Positions 1 to 7,919 are shown, numbered from the stretch's first letter. The stretch is DNA of 64,000 nucleotides from RYN-122 sp963761655 (GCA_963761655.1 CAVXHI010000003.1:372001-436000), one strand, 5' to 3'. Translations and numbers: made by a program. The notes: a model not told the origin generated them from the letters alone.

Positions 1-584
1 TCGAGGGCGACCACCAGGGGGACGTCGGCGGCGAGCGCCCGCTCGAGGAGCTCGTCCGGGTGCAGGTACGTGTACGGCGGGACCGTGAGCGCGAGGCCCT
101 GGTGCAGGGCGCCCCCGGTCATCTTGTCCATCGCGAGCCGCGTCATCTCCAGCAGCGGGACGCCGGCCTTGCCCGCGAGGGAGACGGCCTCGGTCACGCG
201 CTCGTCGGCGTCCATGCCGAGGGCGACGTGCAGGGCCGTGGCGGGGACCCGGGCGCGCAGCGCCTCGACCACGGGGTTGCGCCCGACGACGGTCTCGGGG
301 GCGTCCGGGCCGGACCGACGGGGCAGCCGGCCCGGGGCCGCGGGGCGGGCGGGGGCGGTGGCCGCCCGCTTGGCCGCGAACGCTGCAGCCCGGGCCTTCG
401 GGTGGTTCTTGCGCAGCTCGCCGGGCGGCGTGGGCTTGCGGCCCTCGAGGGCCTGCTTGCCCTGGCCGCCCGAGCCCATGGCCGCGCCCTTGCGGGGTGA
501 GCCCGCCTTGCCGGCCCGGCCGCCCTGCCCGCCGGCCTTGATGGCCTTCGGCGCACCCGTCGTCGTGCGCTTGCGTGGCGGCAT
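1..584 (-). CDS. rlmB: 23S rRNA 2'-O-methyltransferase RlmB, N-terminal part (cut by window edge)
   Basis: SpoU/TrmH-family enzyme that 2'-O-methylates a guanosine in the peptidyl-transferase region of 23S rRNA. The ATG at 584 follows a good Shine-Dalgarno (AGGGGAG). About 194 residues are present: a basic Gly/Lys/Arg-rich leader of roughly 75 residues with PRKR and GGQGGRAG stretches, then the SpoU substrate-binding domain starting near VVGRNPVVEALRA, and the start of the catalytic domain (LVVAL) at the left edge. The catalytic knotted domain lies outside the window. The start is 4 bases after the cysS stop, so the two are one operon, the same order as cysS-rlmB in mycobacteria. The basic leader is common in actinobacterial members. 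Confidence 0.9.
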   Translation of the reverse strand, partial: MPPRKRTTTGAPKAIKAGGQGGRAGKAGSPRKGAAMGSGGQGKQALEGRKPTPPGELRKNHPKARAAAFAAKRAATAPARPAAPGRLPRRSGPDAPETVVGRNPVVEALRARVPATALHVALGMDADERVTEAVSLAGKAGVPLLEMTRLAMDKMTGGALHQGLALTVPPYTYLHPDELLERALAADVPLVVAL

Positions 585-588
585 CGCG

Positions 589-2010
589 CTACTCCCCTGT
601 CGGTGCCGCGAGGCGCCAGCGCACCCCGTCGGCGGTGTCCTCGAGCACGACGCCCGAGCCGGCGAGGCGGTCGCGGATCGCGTCCGCCTGCGCGTAGTCC
701 TTGCGGGCCCGGGCCTCGCCGCGGGCCTCGACGGCCAGCGCCACCAGGGCGTCGACGACGCCGGTCAGCTCGCCGCCGCCCGTGCCCGGCCACTGGTCCA
801 CGGGGTCGAGCGCCAGCACCCGGAGCATCCGGCGGACGTCGGCCAGGGTGGCGGCCAGCGCGGGGAGCTCCTTCGCGGCGAGCAGGGCGTTGCCCGCCCG
901 GACGGCGGCGTGCACGACGGCGAGCGCCTGCGGGACGCCGAGGTCGTCGTCGAGGGCGGCGGCGAACTCGTCCCAGGACGCTCCCGACTCCCCCGGCTCG
1001 ACGCCCTCGGCGGCCTGCCCGGCGTTCCGCACGAAGGTCTCGACCCGCCCGTACGCCGCCTCGGCCTCGGTCAGCGTGGTGGGCGACCACTCGAGGCTGG
1101 AGCGGTAGTGGGCGGTGCCGAGCGCGTAGCGGAGCACCTGGGGACGGACGGTCGCGAGGACGTCGTCGACGCCGGTGACCGTGGCCCGGTCGCTCTTGCT
1201 CATCTTGGCGCCGCCGCTGACCGTCACGAGGCCGTGGTGCAGCCAGGTGCGGGCGAAGGCGTGGCCCGCGCAGGTCGACTGGGCGACCTCGTTCTCGTGG
1301 TGCGGGAAGAGCAGGTCGACGCCGCCGGCGTGCAGGTCGAACTCGGGGCCGAGGTGCGCCGTCGCCATGGCCGAGCACTCGATGTGCCACCCGGGGCGGC
1401 CGCGGCCCCACGGGGACGGCCAGGACGGCTCGCCCTCCTTCGCCGCCTTCCACAGGGCGAAGTCGAGCGGGTCGCGCTTCTCGCCGGTCAGCCCGTGGGC
1501 GACCGTCTTGTCGGAGGCCTTCAGCTGGTCCGGGGACTGGCCGCTGAGCGACCCGTAGCCCGGGACGGTGCGGACCGCGAGGTAGACGTCGCCGCCGCTC
1601 TCGTAGGCGTGGCCGCGCTCGAGGATGGTCCCGATCAGGGCGACGATCTCGGTGATGCTCCCCGTCACCCGCGGGGTCGCCGTCGGGGGCAGGACCTGCA
1701 GGGCGTCGTAGGCCCGGTCGAAGGCCCGCTCCTGCCGGGTCGCGAGGGCCCACCACGGCTCGTCGTCGTGGCTCGCGTCGTGGATGATCTTGTCGTCGAC
1801 GTCGGTGACGTTGCGGACCCAGGTCACGGCGAGGCCGCCCTCGCGCAGCCACCGGTGCAGGACGTCGAGCGCGACGGCGCTGCGCAGGTGCCCGACGTGG
1901 GGCGCGGCCTGCACGGTCGGCCCGCAGACGTAGACCCCGACGGCGCCGGCCACGAGGGGCTCGAACGGGCGCACGGAGCGCGTCGCGGTGTCGTACAGGC
2001 GCAGGGTCAC
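589..2010 (-). CDS. cysS: Cysteinyl-tRNA synthetase
   Basis: Class I aminoacyl-tRNA synthetase charging tRNA-Cys. The 473-residue protein has the HIGH-equivalent HVGH within APHVGHLRSA, zinc-ligand elements CGPTV, CSAM and HHENE, and a KMSKS loop (KMSKSDRA). Length is normal for the family. The GTG at 2010 is chosen because translation from it gives VTLRLYDTATRSV, the usual N terminus, and because a TAGCCT -10 element lies 7 bases upstream, typical of a leaderless actinobacterial transcript. Its GTGA overlaps the stop of the upstream truncated NTF2-like fragment. It precedes rlmB by 4 bases. Housekeeping gene, conserved position downstream of ispF. Confidence 0.95.
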   Translation of the reverse strand: MTLRLYDTATRSVRPFEPLVAGAVGVYVCGPTVQAAPHVGHLRSAVALDVLHRWLREGGLAVTWVRNVTDVDDKIIHDASHDDEPWWALATRQERAFDRAYDALQVLPPTATPRVTGSITEIVALIGTILERGHAYESGGDVYLAVRTVPGYGSLSGQSPDQLKASDKTVAHGLTGEKRDPLDFALWKAAKEGEPSWPSPWGRGRPGWHIECSAMATAHLGPEFDLHAGGVDLLFPHHENEVAQSTCAGHAFARTWLHHGLVTVSGGAKMSKSDRATVTGVDDVLATVRPQVLRYALGTAHYRSSLEWSPTTLTEAEAAYGRVETFVRNAGQAAEGVEPGESGASWDEFAAALDDDLGVPQALAVVHAAVRAGNALLAAKELPALAATLADVRRMLRVLALDPVDQWPGTGGGELTGVVDALVALAVEARGEARARKDYAQADAIRDRLAGSGVVLEDTADGVRWRLAAPTGE

Positions 2011-2219
2011 TGTGCTGAGGCTACCGGCGGCCCGGTGAGCGTCCCCTGGTGGAACAGCAGCAGCCACTGCCCGCCCTCACGCACCCACACGGAGCTGCGC
2101 AGCGCGGTCCGGCCGGAGGCGTCGCTCCGGTAGGTCACGAGGACGACGTCGGGGGCCAGCCGCCGGGCGACGACGTCCGTGGCGACGATGCGCGCGGGCG
2201 TGCCCGCCGTGGCGCGCAC
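2007..2219 (-). pseudogene. C-terminal remnant of an NTF2-like/DUF4440 protein
   Basis: The 70 codons give the second half of a DUF4440/SnoaL-like fold: residues around RIVATDVVARRLAPDVVLVTYRS and SSVWVREGGQWLLLFHQGT are typical of the C-terminal beta-sheet of this family, whose members usually run about 110-125 residues. The N-terminal half is absent. The reading frame upstream of 2219 has no homology; instead the opposite strand there encodes a different gene fragment. A GTG at 2219 could in principle start a short protein, but no promoter or ribosome site is evident. Its stop overlaps the cysS start (GTGA). I read this as the surviving end of a gene truncated by a deletion. Confidence 0.6.
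2018..2023 (-). promoter_or_regulatory. Leaderless -10 element for cysS
   Basis: On the minus strand TAGCCT is followed by 7 bases and the GTG of cysS. This matches the actinobacterial pattern in which transcription starts at the start codon itself. No Shine-Dalgarno is visible for cysS. Confidence 0.6.
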
Positions 2220-2366
2220 GGGGTGGAGGAGCTCTGGGTCGTCGACCCGGTCGAGCGCACGGCCCGGGTCTGGGAGCTGGCCGACGGCGCCTACCAGGAG
2301 CGGGACACCAGCCCTCTGCTCGGCGTCACCACGGCCGACGTCGTCAGCGGGGTGGACTGGCCGTAG
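2214..2366 (+). pseudogene. C-terminal remnant of a Uma2-family (DUF820) nuclease-like protein
   Basis: The frame reads HGVEELWVVDPVERTARVWE followed by about 30 residues to a TAG at 2364-2366. The (G)VEELWVVDP...RTVRV segment is the characteristic C-terminal core of Uma2/DUF820 PD-(D/E)XK-like proteins, which are normally about 180-200 residues. Everything upstream of about 2214 in this frame is Arg/Gly-rich antisense sequence of the neighbouring fragment, so the N-terminal three quarters and the start are missing. The last 23 bases overlap the 3' end of ispF on the other strand. Homology begins within a few bases of where the opposite fragment's homology begins. Confidence 0.55.
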
Positions 2367-2835
2367 CCACCACCAGGGCGGTCGCCACGGCGGCCCGGCC
2401 CTCGCCTCGCCCGGTCAGCCCGAGGCCGTCCGTGGTGGTGGCCGAGAGGCTGACGGCCGCCCCGCCGAGGGCCTCGGACAGGGCCGCCTCGGCCTCCTCG
2501 CGTCGCGGGCCGATCCGCGGCGTGTTGCCCACCACCTGGACGGCCACGTTGCCCACCTCGAACCCGGCGGCCGTGACCCGGCGGAGCGTCTCGCGCAGCA
2601 GGTCCGCCCCGCTGGCGCCCTTCCACTCGGGCCGGCTCGTCCCGTAGTTGCTCCCGAGGTCGCCGAGGCCGGCGGCGGACAGCAGGGCGTCGCAGGCGGC
2701 GTGGGCGGCGACGTCGCCGTCGGAGTGCCCGGCGCAGCCGTCCTCGCCCTCCCACAGCAGCCCGGCGACCCAGCACGGCCGGCCGGCCTCGAGCGGGTGG
2801 ACGTCGGTGCCGATGCCGGTCCGGGGGAGGGTCAC
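2344..2835 (-). CDS. ispF: 2-C-methyl-D-erythritol 2,4-cyclodiphosphate synthase
   Basis: Fifth enzyme of the MEP isoprenoid pathway, converting CDP-methylerythritol 2-phosphate to the 2,4-cyclodiphosphate and releasing CMP. The 163-residue product has the metal-binding DVHPLE near the N terminus, GHSDGDV around residue 40, and the C-terminal TTTDGLGLTGRGEG signature. It is a trimeric zinc enzyme in the family. The GTG start at 2835 (VTLPRTGIGTDVH) would overlap the stop of ispD as GTGA once the likely single-base error in ispD is corrected, so the two genes are translationally coupled. Order ispD-ispF-cysS is conserved in actinobacteria. Confidence 0.95.
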   Translation of the reverse strand: MTLPRTGIGTDVHPLEAGRPCWVAGLLWEGEDGCAGHSDGDVAAHAACDALLSAAGLGDLGSNYGTSRPEWKGASGADLLRETLRRVTAAGFEVGNVAVQVVGNTPRIGPRREEAEAALSEALGGAAVSLSATTTDGLGLTGRGEGRAAVATALVVATASPPR

Positions 2836-3535
2836 GCGGACAGTGTGGCGGGGCGGGTGAGGCCGGGCGCGAGGAGCGGGCCGCCAGGACGGCCTCGGCC
2901 AGCAGCAGGTCCAGCGGACGGGTGACCTTGAAGGCCTCCTCGTGCCCCGGGACCGTCGTGACGGGCAGCCCCAGGGCCTCGACCAGCCCGGCGTCGTCGG
3001 TGTGCAGCGGCCCGGCCGAGGCGTGCGCCCGGGCGAGGACCTCCCGGGTGAAGCCCTGGGGCGTCTGCACCGCCCGCAGGTCCCTCCGGTCCACGGTCCG
3101 CAGCACGGCCGCCCCCACGACCTGCTTCACCGTGTCGACCACCGGCAGCACCGGCACGACCGCGCCCGCCCCGGCGCGCAAGGCCTCGACGACGGCCTCG
3201 ACGACCGACGGCGGCGTCAGGCAGCGGGCGGCGTCGTGCACGAGCACGAGGTCGACGTCGGACGGCAGGGCGGCGAGCGCCAGGGCGACGGAGTCCTGCC
3301 GCTCGGCGCCCCCCGCGACGACGACGACGTCGAACGGGACCAGCAGGGCGGCGACCGCCGAGACCTCCGACGGCGGGGCGGCGACGACGACGGGCCCGAC
3401 CGACGGGCAGGCCCGCAGGCCGCGGACGGCGTGGACGAGCAGCGGCTCCCCGGCGAGCCCGCGCAGCGCCTTGGGCGCGCCCGGTCCGAGCCGCTCCCCG
3501 CGCCCGGCGGCCGGCAGCAGGACGCCGACGGTCAC
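2832..3535 (-). CDS. ispD: 2-C-methyl-D-erythritol 4-phosphate cytidylyltransferase, apparent frameshift near the 3' end
   Basis: Third MEP-pathway enzyme, transferring CMP from CTP to methylerythritol 4-phosphate. The GTG at 3535 gives VTVGVLLPAAGRGERLG, the nucleotide-binding N terminus; VHDAARCLTPPS and QTPQGFTREVL are also typical. As read, the frame has no stop at the expected end and runs out of frame through ispF to TAG at 2291, giving a 414-codon frame with a Pro/Arg-rich tail. One extra base in the GGCCC tract near 2878-2885 would change the end to AEAVLAGPLLAPGLTRPATLSA-type sequence and a TGA at 2834-2832, overlapping the ispF GTG. Length would then be 234 residues, normal for IspD. 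The start overlaps the PIN/TRAM stop (GTGA). Confidence 0.85.
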
Positions 3536-4629
3536 GGGCGGCGCGGGGGGACGGACGCGGGGGTCGGCCGGGGGGCGGGGGCGTCGAGCGGCTTGCCGAA
3601 GACGAGGCGGCCGTTCGCGGTGGTGAGCACGCTGGTGACCTTGACCGGGACCTCGCTGCCGAGCCGGTCGCGGCCCCGCTCGACCACGACCATCGAGCCG
3701 TCGTCGAGGTAGCCGACGGCCTGGCCCGCCTCCTTGCCGGCCTTGAGCAGCAGGACGGGCACCTCGTCGCCGGCCGCCACCGGCGGGCGCAGCGCCAGGG
3801 CGAGGGCGTGCAGGTTCAGCACCTGGACCCCGGCCAGCGACGCCGCCTTGGCCAGGTTGGTGTCGAGGGTCAGCAGGGCCGCGCCGCGGTCGAGGCAGAT
3901 CCGGACCAGCTTGGCGTCGACCTCGTGGACCGACGGGACGTCGAGGTCGAGCACCTGCAGGTCGATCCCGGGCTCGCGCCGCAGGGCCTCCAGCAGCTCG
4001 AGGCCGCGCCGGCCCTTGGCCCGGCGGAGGTCGTCGCCGGCGTCGGCGAACCCCTGCAGCTCCCCGAGGACGGCGTTCGGGACCAGGACCGTGCCGTGCA
4101 GGAAGCCGGCCCGGACGATGTCGAGGACACGGCCGTCGATGGCGACGCTGGTGTCGAGCACGCGCGGGAGCGCGGGGGTCGCGACCGGGCCGCGCCCGCC
4201 CCCGACGAGCCCGAGGACGCCGTCGCGCCGCGAGACGCCGAGCTGGAAGCCCAGGTAGCCGAGCACGACGACGACGAACCCGAACAGCGGGAACGCCAGG
4301 TAGGCCTGCCGCAGGAAGAACACCGGCCAGGCGACCCCGGCCCCGACCAGCACGCCGCAGACCGTGCCGACGGCGCCCGCGAGCAGCTGCTCGGCCGAGA
4401 CGCCGCGCAGGCGCTCGGTGACCTGCTCGGCGCCCGCGGCGGTGGTGCGCCCGAGGACGCCGCCCAGCACGTAGCCGAGGCCGCTGCCGAGGACCAGCCC
4501 GAGGGCCGTGCCGTTGAGGGCGCCGAGCACGGGGCGGCTGTCGCCGACGCCGTCGCCGATCTGGAAGCCCGCCCCGGCGAAGAACACGACGACGAGCAGC
4601 CGCAGGACCTCGAGGACCAGGGACGGCAT
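3532..4629 (-). CDS. PIN/TRAM-domain integral membrane protein (YacL-like)
   Basis: The 365-residue protein has four N-terminal membrane segments (about residues 5-25, 35-60, 78-100 and 110-132), then a PIN nuclease-like domain starting at RVLDTSVAIDGRVLDI with the acidic residues of the active site (DTS, ELQ, DTNL), and a C-terminal TRAM domain (about 290-345, GQAVGYLDDGSMVVVERG). A Pro-rich tail follows. PIN domains are metal-dependent RNases and TRAM domains bind RNA; a physiological substrate for this family is not established. It lies between carD and ispD, and its TGA overlaps the ispD GTG. The ATG at 4629 is the only start that keeps the first helix. Confidence 0.85.
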   Translation of the reverse strand: MPSLVLEVLRLLVVVFFAGAGFQIGDGVGDSRPVLGALNGTALGLVLGSGLGYVLGGVLGRTTAAGAEQVTERLRGVSAEQLLAGAVGTVCGVLVGAGVAWPVFFLRQAYLAFPLFGFVVVVLGYLGFQLGVSRRDGVLGLVGGGRGPVATPALPRVLDTSVAIDGRVLDIVRAGFLHGTVLVPNAVLGELQGFADAGDDLRRAKGRRGLELLEALRREPGIDLQVLDLDVPSVHEVDAKLVRICLDRGAALLTLDTNLAKAASLAGVQVLNLHALALALRPPVAAGDEVPVLLLKAGKEAGQAVGYLDDGSMVVVERGRDRLGSEVPVKVTSVLTTANGRLVFGKPLDAPAPRPTPASVPPRRP

Positions 4630-4654
4630 CCGGGGGCGGCGCGGGGAACGCGAG

Positions 4655-4695
4655 AGCCCCGCCCCGCTCCCCTCGAACGGGGGCGGGACGGGGCT
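4655..4695 (-). terminator. GC-rich hairpin between carD and the PIN/TRAM gene
   Basis: An imperfect inverted repeat pairs 4655-4671 with 4679-4695 (outer AGCCCCG/CGGGGCT perfect) around a 7-base loop. It lies 24 bases downstream of carD. There is no T-tract, so it would be a Rho-independent terminator of the T-less actinobacterial kind, or an attenuating structure between carD and the next gene. Confidence 0.45.
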
Positions 4696-4719
4696 GCTCG
4701 GGACGTCGATGGAGAGCGC

Positions 4720-5202
4720 CTAGGAGGCCAGGACCTCGTCGAGGATCGCCTCGGCCTTGTCCTCGTTGGTGCCCTCGGCGAGCGCGAGCTCGCTGACGAG
4801 GATCTGGCGGGCCTTGGAGAGCATGCGCTTCTCGCCGGCCGACAGGCCCCGCTCCTTGTCGCGGCGCCAGAGGTCGCGGACGACCTCGCCGACCTTGTTG
4901 ATGTCGCCCGAGGCGAGCTTCTCGAGGTTGGCCTTGTAGCGGCGCGACCAGTTGGTCGGCTCCTCCACGGCCGGGGCGCGCAGCACCTCGAACACCTTGT
5001 CGAGCCCGGCCTGCCCGACGACGTCGCGCACACCGACGATCTCGGCGTTGTCGGCGGGCACCCGGACGGTCAGGTCGCCCTGGGCGACCTTGAGGACCAG
5101 GTAGATCCGGTCCTCGCCCTTGATGGTGCGGGTCTCGATGGCCTCGATGAGGGCTGCACCGTGGTGCGGGTAGACGACCGTCTCGCCGACTGCGAACGTC
5201 AC
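4720..5202 (-). CDS. carD: CarD family RNA-polymerase-binding transcription factor
   Basis: CarD binds the RNA polymerase beta subunit and the upstream fork of the -10 element and stabilises open complexes, notably at rRNA promoters; it is essential in mycobacteria. The 160-residue product has the N-terminal RNAP-interaction (Tudor-like) domain (MTFAVGETVVYPHHGAALIE) and the helical C-terminal DNA-binding domain containing NWSRRYKANLEKL, including the Trp that wedges into the promoter. Start is GTG at 5202. It is first in a minus-strand run carD-PIN/TRAM-ispD-ispF. A -10-like TACTCT at 5296-5291 and a structured leader lie upstream. Confidence 0.95.
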   Translation of the reverse strand: MTFAVGETVVYPHHGAALIEAIETRTIKGEDRIYLVLKVAQGDLTVRVPADNAEIVGVRDVVGQAGLDKVFEVLRAPAVEEPTNWSRRYKANLEKLASGDINKVGEVVRDLWRRDKERGLSAGEKRMLSKARQILVSELALAEGTNEDKAEAILDEVLAS

Positions 5203-5232
5203 GCTGCGTCTCGCCTCACTGTCGTGTCCTGC

Positions 5233-5335
5233 GAGGGGACCGCGGCGTCTCCGACTGGCGACACCGGGGAGTCCCCTCTCTCCGGAGCCCAGAGTAACAC
5301 GCGACCGACCCCACCTGCGACCTGTTCTCGCAGGT
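5233..5335 (-). promoter_or_regulatory. carD promoter region with leader hairpin and upstream inverted repeat
   Basis: On the minus strand a -10-like TACTCT lies at 5296-5291. Downstream, the leader can form a long hairpin with the 8-bp stem GAGGGGAC/GTCCCCTC (5233-5240 with 5271-5278). Upstream, a perfect inverted repeat ACCTGCGA/TCGCAGGT (5313-5320 and 5328-5335, 7-base spacer) covers the expected -35 position (5314-5319), where no good -35 hexamer is seen. The rest of 5203-5440 holds nothing else I recognise. Confidence 0.4.
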
Positions 5336-5440
5336 CAGAGGGGGTGCGATCGTCGGAACACCTCTTGACAGGGGCAGGACGGCGTGCTGCCGGAGCCCTC
5401 CAGGTCGTGGTGACGGAGCGTCGTCGGTGACGATGGGGAG

Positions 5441-6166
5441 GTGACGCTCGACCCTCCTGACGGCCCTGCCGAGCAGCCCCCCGAGGCCTTCGTGGTCCCC
5501 GACGACGCCTCCGGCCTGGCCCGCGACGCGGAGGCCCTGCGGCGGGAGCGCCGGGCGCTCGCCCGCAGGTCACGGCTGGTGCGGATGGTGCGCGGCCGGT
5601 CCGGCACCGGGGTCGGCACCCCCGTCGTGGCGGGCGTCCTGCTGACGGTCGGGCTGTTCGCGGCCCTGCCCGTGGTCCTGCGCCCCGACCTCGACGGCAG
5701 CACGGGTCCCCGGCCGCTGGCCCGCCCCACGGCGAGCCCCGGGACGCTCGGCGGGCTGCTCCCCGACGTCGCCCTGACGACGCCCGGCGGGACGAGGTCC
5801 GCCCGCAGCACCGCCCGGCCCGGGGTGCTCCTGCTCGTCCCGGTGACCTGCGGCTGCGACGTCGTCGTCGGGCAGGCCGTGGCGCAGGCGCGGGAGTTCA
5901 CCCGCAACGTGCGCCTGGTGCTCGACGGCCGGGTCGCCGGCGCCGAGGCGGAGGCCGCCCGGGTGCGGCGGGAGGCGACCGGCGGGATCGCGGTCAGCGC
6001 CACCGACCCGACCGGGGCCCTCGCAGCCGCCTACGCCGCGAGCGGCCTCACCGCAGTCGTCGTCGCCGCGGACGGGGTGGTGGTCGACGTCGTGCGGGGG
6101 GTCGTGCAGGACCAGCGCCTCGAGCCCCGGTTCAGGCCGCTGCTGCCGCCCGCGGGCGGGGGCTGA
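5441..6166 (+). CDS. Membrane-anchored protein of unknown function, possible thioredoxin-like fold
   Basis: The 241-residue protein has an acidic/Pro-rich cytoplasmic N terminus, a basic stretch (ALARRSRLVRMVRGRSG), one membrane segment (about residues 60-82) and an extracytoplasmic domain of about 150 residues. Within that domain the sequence GVLLLVPVTCGCDVVVGQAV followed by alternating beta strands and a late AVVVAADGVVVDVVRG resembles peroxiredoxin/thioredoxin-like anchored proteins, and the CGC pair could be redox-active, but this is inference. Start is GTG at 5441, preceded by GGGGAG. It is divergent from carD and its last 35 bases overlap the convergent CPBP gene. I do not recognise a named family. 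Confidence 0.6.
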   Translation: MTLDPPDGPAEQPPEAFVVPDDASGLARDAEALRRERRALARRSRLVRMVRGRSGTGVGTPVVAGVLLTVGLFAALPVVLRPDLDGSTGPRPLARPTASPGTLGGLLPDVALTTPGGTRSARSTARPGVLLLVPVTCGCDVVVGQAVAQAREFTRNVRLVLDGRVAGAEAEAARVRREATGGIAVSATDPTGALAAAYAASGLTAVVVAADGVVVDVVRGVVQDQRLEPRFRPLLPPAGGG

Positions 6167-6848
6167 CCCGGGGGAGCAGGAGCAGCACCCGGAGGTCGAC
6201 CAGCACGTGCAGCAGCACCGGCAGCAGGAGGCTCCCGGTGCTGAACGCCAGCTGAGCCAACCCGAAGCCGGCGAGCCCGGTCAGCACCACGCCGCGCACC
6301 CCCTGGTAGGCGTGCCCGAGGCCGAACGCGACCGAGCTGACGACCAGCGCCCCGCCGTAGCCCCCGACGGGCGCGGCCAGCAGGAGGAACCACACCAGCC
6401 AGCCCCGGTAGAGCACCTCCTCGGTGATCCCCGCCGTCACCGCGACGACGGCGAACGCCCACTTCTCGGGGCGCGTCCGGGGCAGCAGGGCCGTCAGGGG
6501 GCGGAGCAGGCCGTCGAGGACCGAGCGCCCGGGGCGGCGTCGCCGGTCCCACCGCAGCACGACGACGGCGAGCGCCCCGACGGCGATCCCCTGCAGCACG
6601 CCCGGCAGGTAGCGCAGCTCGCGCTCCCACCGGGGCACGAGCCCGAGCGCCTGCGGGGGCGCCCCGACGCCGACCAGCGTCACGAGCGCCGCGACCGCCG
6701 TCAGCGACCACTGCCGGACGACGCCGTCGCGGTACCGCTTCAGCAGCGGGACGCCGCGGCGCTCACGCAGGACGCCGCTGACCGGCTGCCCGACGAGGAG
6801 CCACAGGGCCAGGACCAGCGCGACGGCGCTGGTGACCTGGCGGACCAC
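6132..6848 (-). CDS. CPBP-family intramembrane metalloprotease
   Basis: A 238-residue polytopic membrane protein with about six to seven hydrophobic segments. It carries the CPBP (Rce1/abortive-infection) motifs: EEVLYRG (motif 1, EExxxR), FGLGHAYQG (motif 2, FxxxH) and a late HVLVD. Family members are type II CAAX-prenyl proteases or related intramembrane proteases and immunity factors. The GTG at 6848 directly abuts the TGA of the type III PKS, so it is the distal gene of the methyltransferase-PKS transcript. The association with a prenylated-polyketide locus is suggestive but the substrate is unknown. Its 3' end overlaps the convergent neighbour by 35 bases. Confidence 0.8.
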   Translation of the reverse strand: MVRQVTSAVALVLALWLLVGQPVSGVLRERRGVPLLKRYRDGVVRQWSLTAVAALVTLVGVGAPPQALGLVPRWERELRYLPGVLQGIAVGALAVVVLRWDRRRRPGRSVLDGLLRPLTALLPRTRPEKWAFAVVAVTAGITEEVLYRGWLVWFLLLAAPVGGYGGALVVSSVAFGLGHAYQGVRGVVLTGLAGFGLAQLAFSTGSLLLPVLLHVLVDLRVLLLLPRVSPRPRAAAAA

Positions 6849-7919
6849 TCAGGTGCGGCGACGGAGCAGGGCGGCGTACAGCGTGAGCCCCGGTCCGAAC
6901 GCCATGGCGACGACCGTCCCACCGTCGGGGACCTCGCGCGAGGCGAGCAGCTCGTCCAGCACCATCAGCACGGTCGCGCTCGAGCAGTTGCCGACCCGGT
7001 CCAGCACGGCGTAGCTGGGGGCGAGGTGCTCCTCGGCGAGGTCCAGGGCCTGCCCGACGACCTCGACGATCTTGCGCCCGCCCGGGTGGACCGCCCAGCC
7101 GCTGACCTCGTCGACGGCGATCCCGTGCCGCCCGAGCAGCTCCTCGACGACCGGCCGCGCGTGCCGGGCCAGGACGTCCGGGACGGCCGGGGACAGGCCC
7201 ATCTTGAAGCCGAGGTCGGTGACGTCCCAGGTCATGTGGTCGGCCGTGGAGGCGTCGGTCCGGGCGACGACGTCGACCACCTCGAGGCCGGGGGCGTCGG
7301 GCTGCAGCACGACGGCGGAGCTGGCGTCGCTGAACAGCGCGTGGGCGACCATCTGCTGCAGGTCCTCCGGCGTCGGGGAGGCGCTCTTCGCCGTGTCGGT
7401 CGTGGGCTGGACGTGGAGGCTGGTCAGCTCCAGGCACAGCATCACGGCGGGCTTCTGGCGGGCCGTGACGAAGTCGGCGGTCGCGGCGAGCCCGGGCAGG
7501 GCGGCGTAGCAGCCCATGTGGCCGACGTGCAGGCGCTGGACGCCGTCGCTCATGCCGAGGTCGCGGGCCAGCAGGACGTCGAGGCCCGGCGTCGCGTAGC
7601 CGGTGCAGGACACGACCGTGAACTGGCCGACGTCGGACGGCGCGAGCCCGGCGTCGTCGAGGGCGCGCGTGACCGCCTCCTTGCCGAGCGGCATGGCCTC
7701 CTCGACGAAGCGGCGCATCCGGGCGCCGGTGCCCCAGGAGGAGATGTCCTCGCGGGTGGGGTCGACGACGCCGCGGCGCGTGGTGATGGCGCTGTGCTCC
7801 CAGACCTTCCGGGCCAGGCGGGCGTCGTTGTAGTGCTCCTTGAAGAAGCCGTCCCAGAGGTGCTGCTGGTCCATCGGCGGGGGCAGCGCGGTCCCGCTGC
7901 CCGTCAGCGAGGCGGTCAC
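6849..7919 (-). CDS. Type III polyketide synthase (chalcone/stilbene synthase family)
   Basis: A homodimeric ketosynthase that extends an acyl-CoA starter with malonyl-CoA and cyclises the product. The 356-residue protein has the catalytic triad: Cys137 in HVGHMGCYAALPG, His278 in WAVHPGGRK and Asn311 in GNCSSATV; the GPGLT loop near the C terminus is also present. Length is normal. The GTG at 7919 is chosen because it overlaps the TGA of the upstream methyltransferase (GTGA). Together with that methyltransferase and the divergent UbiA gene it resembles actinobacterial loci for prenylated alkyl-quinone or phenolic lipids such as those of Actinoplanes. No resorcinol-modifying monooxygenase is adjacent, so the exact product is unknown. 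Confidence 0.9.
   Translation of the reverse strand: MTASLTGSGTALPPPMDQQHLWDGFFKEHYNDARLARKVWEHSAITTRRGVVDPTREDISSWGTGARMRRFVEEAMPLGKEAVTRALDDAGLAPSDVGQFTVVSCTGYATPGLDVLLARDLGMSDGVQRLHVGHMGCYAALPGLAATADFVTARQKPAVMLCLELTSLHVQPTTDTAKSASPTPEDLQQMVAHALFSDASSAVVLQPDAPGLEVVDVVARTDASTADHMTWDVTDLGFKMGLSPAVPDVLARHARPVVEELLGRHGIAVDEVSGWAVHPGGRKIVEVVGQALDLAEEHLAPSYAVLDRVGNCSSATVLMVLDELLASREVPDGGTVVAMAFGPGLTLYAALLRRRT

Noticed and set aside
2291..3535. IspD-IspF fusion protein
   Set aside because: The ispF frame differs from ispD; one base restores a normal stop that overlaps the ispF start.
5365..5370. TTGACA as a -35 element for the gene at 5441
   Set aside because: No TANNNT at 16-19 bases downstream; probably chance.
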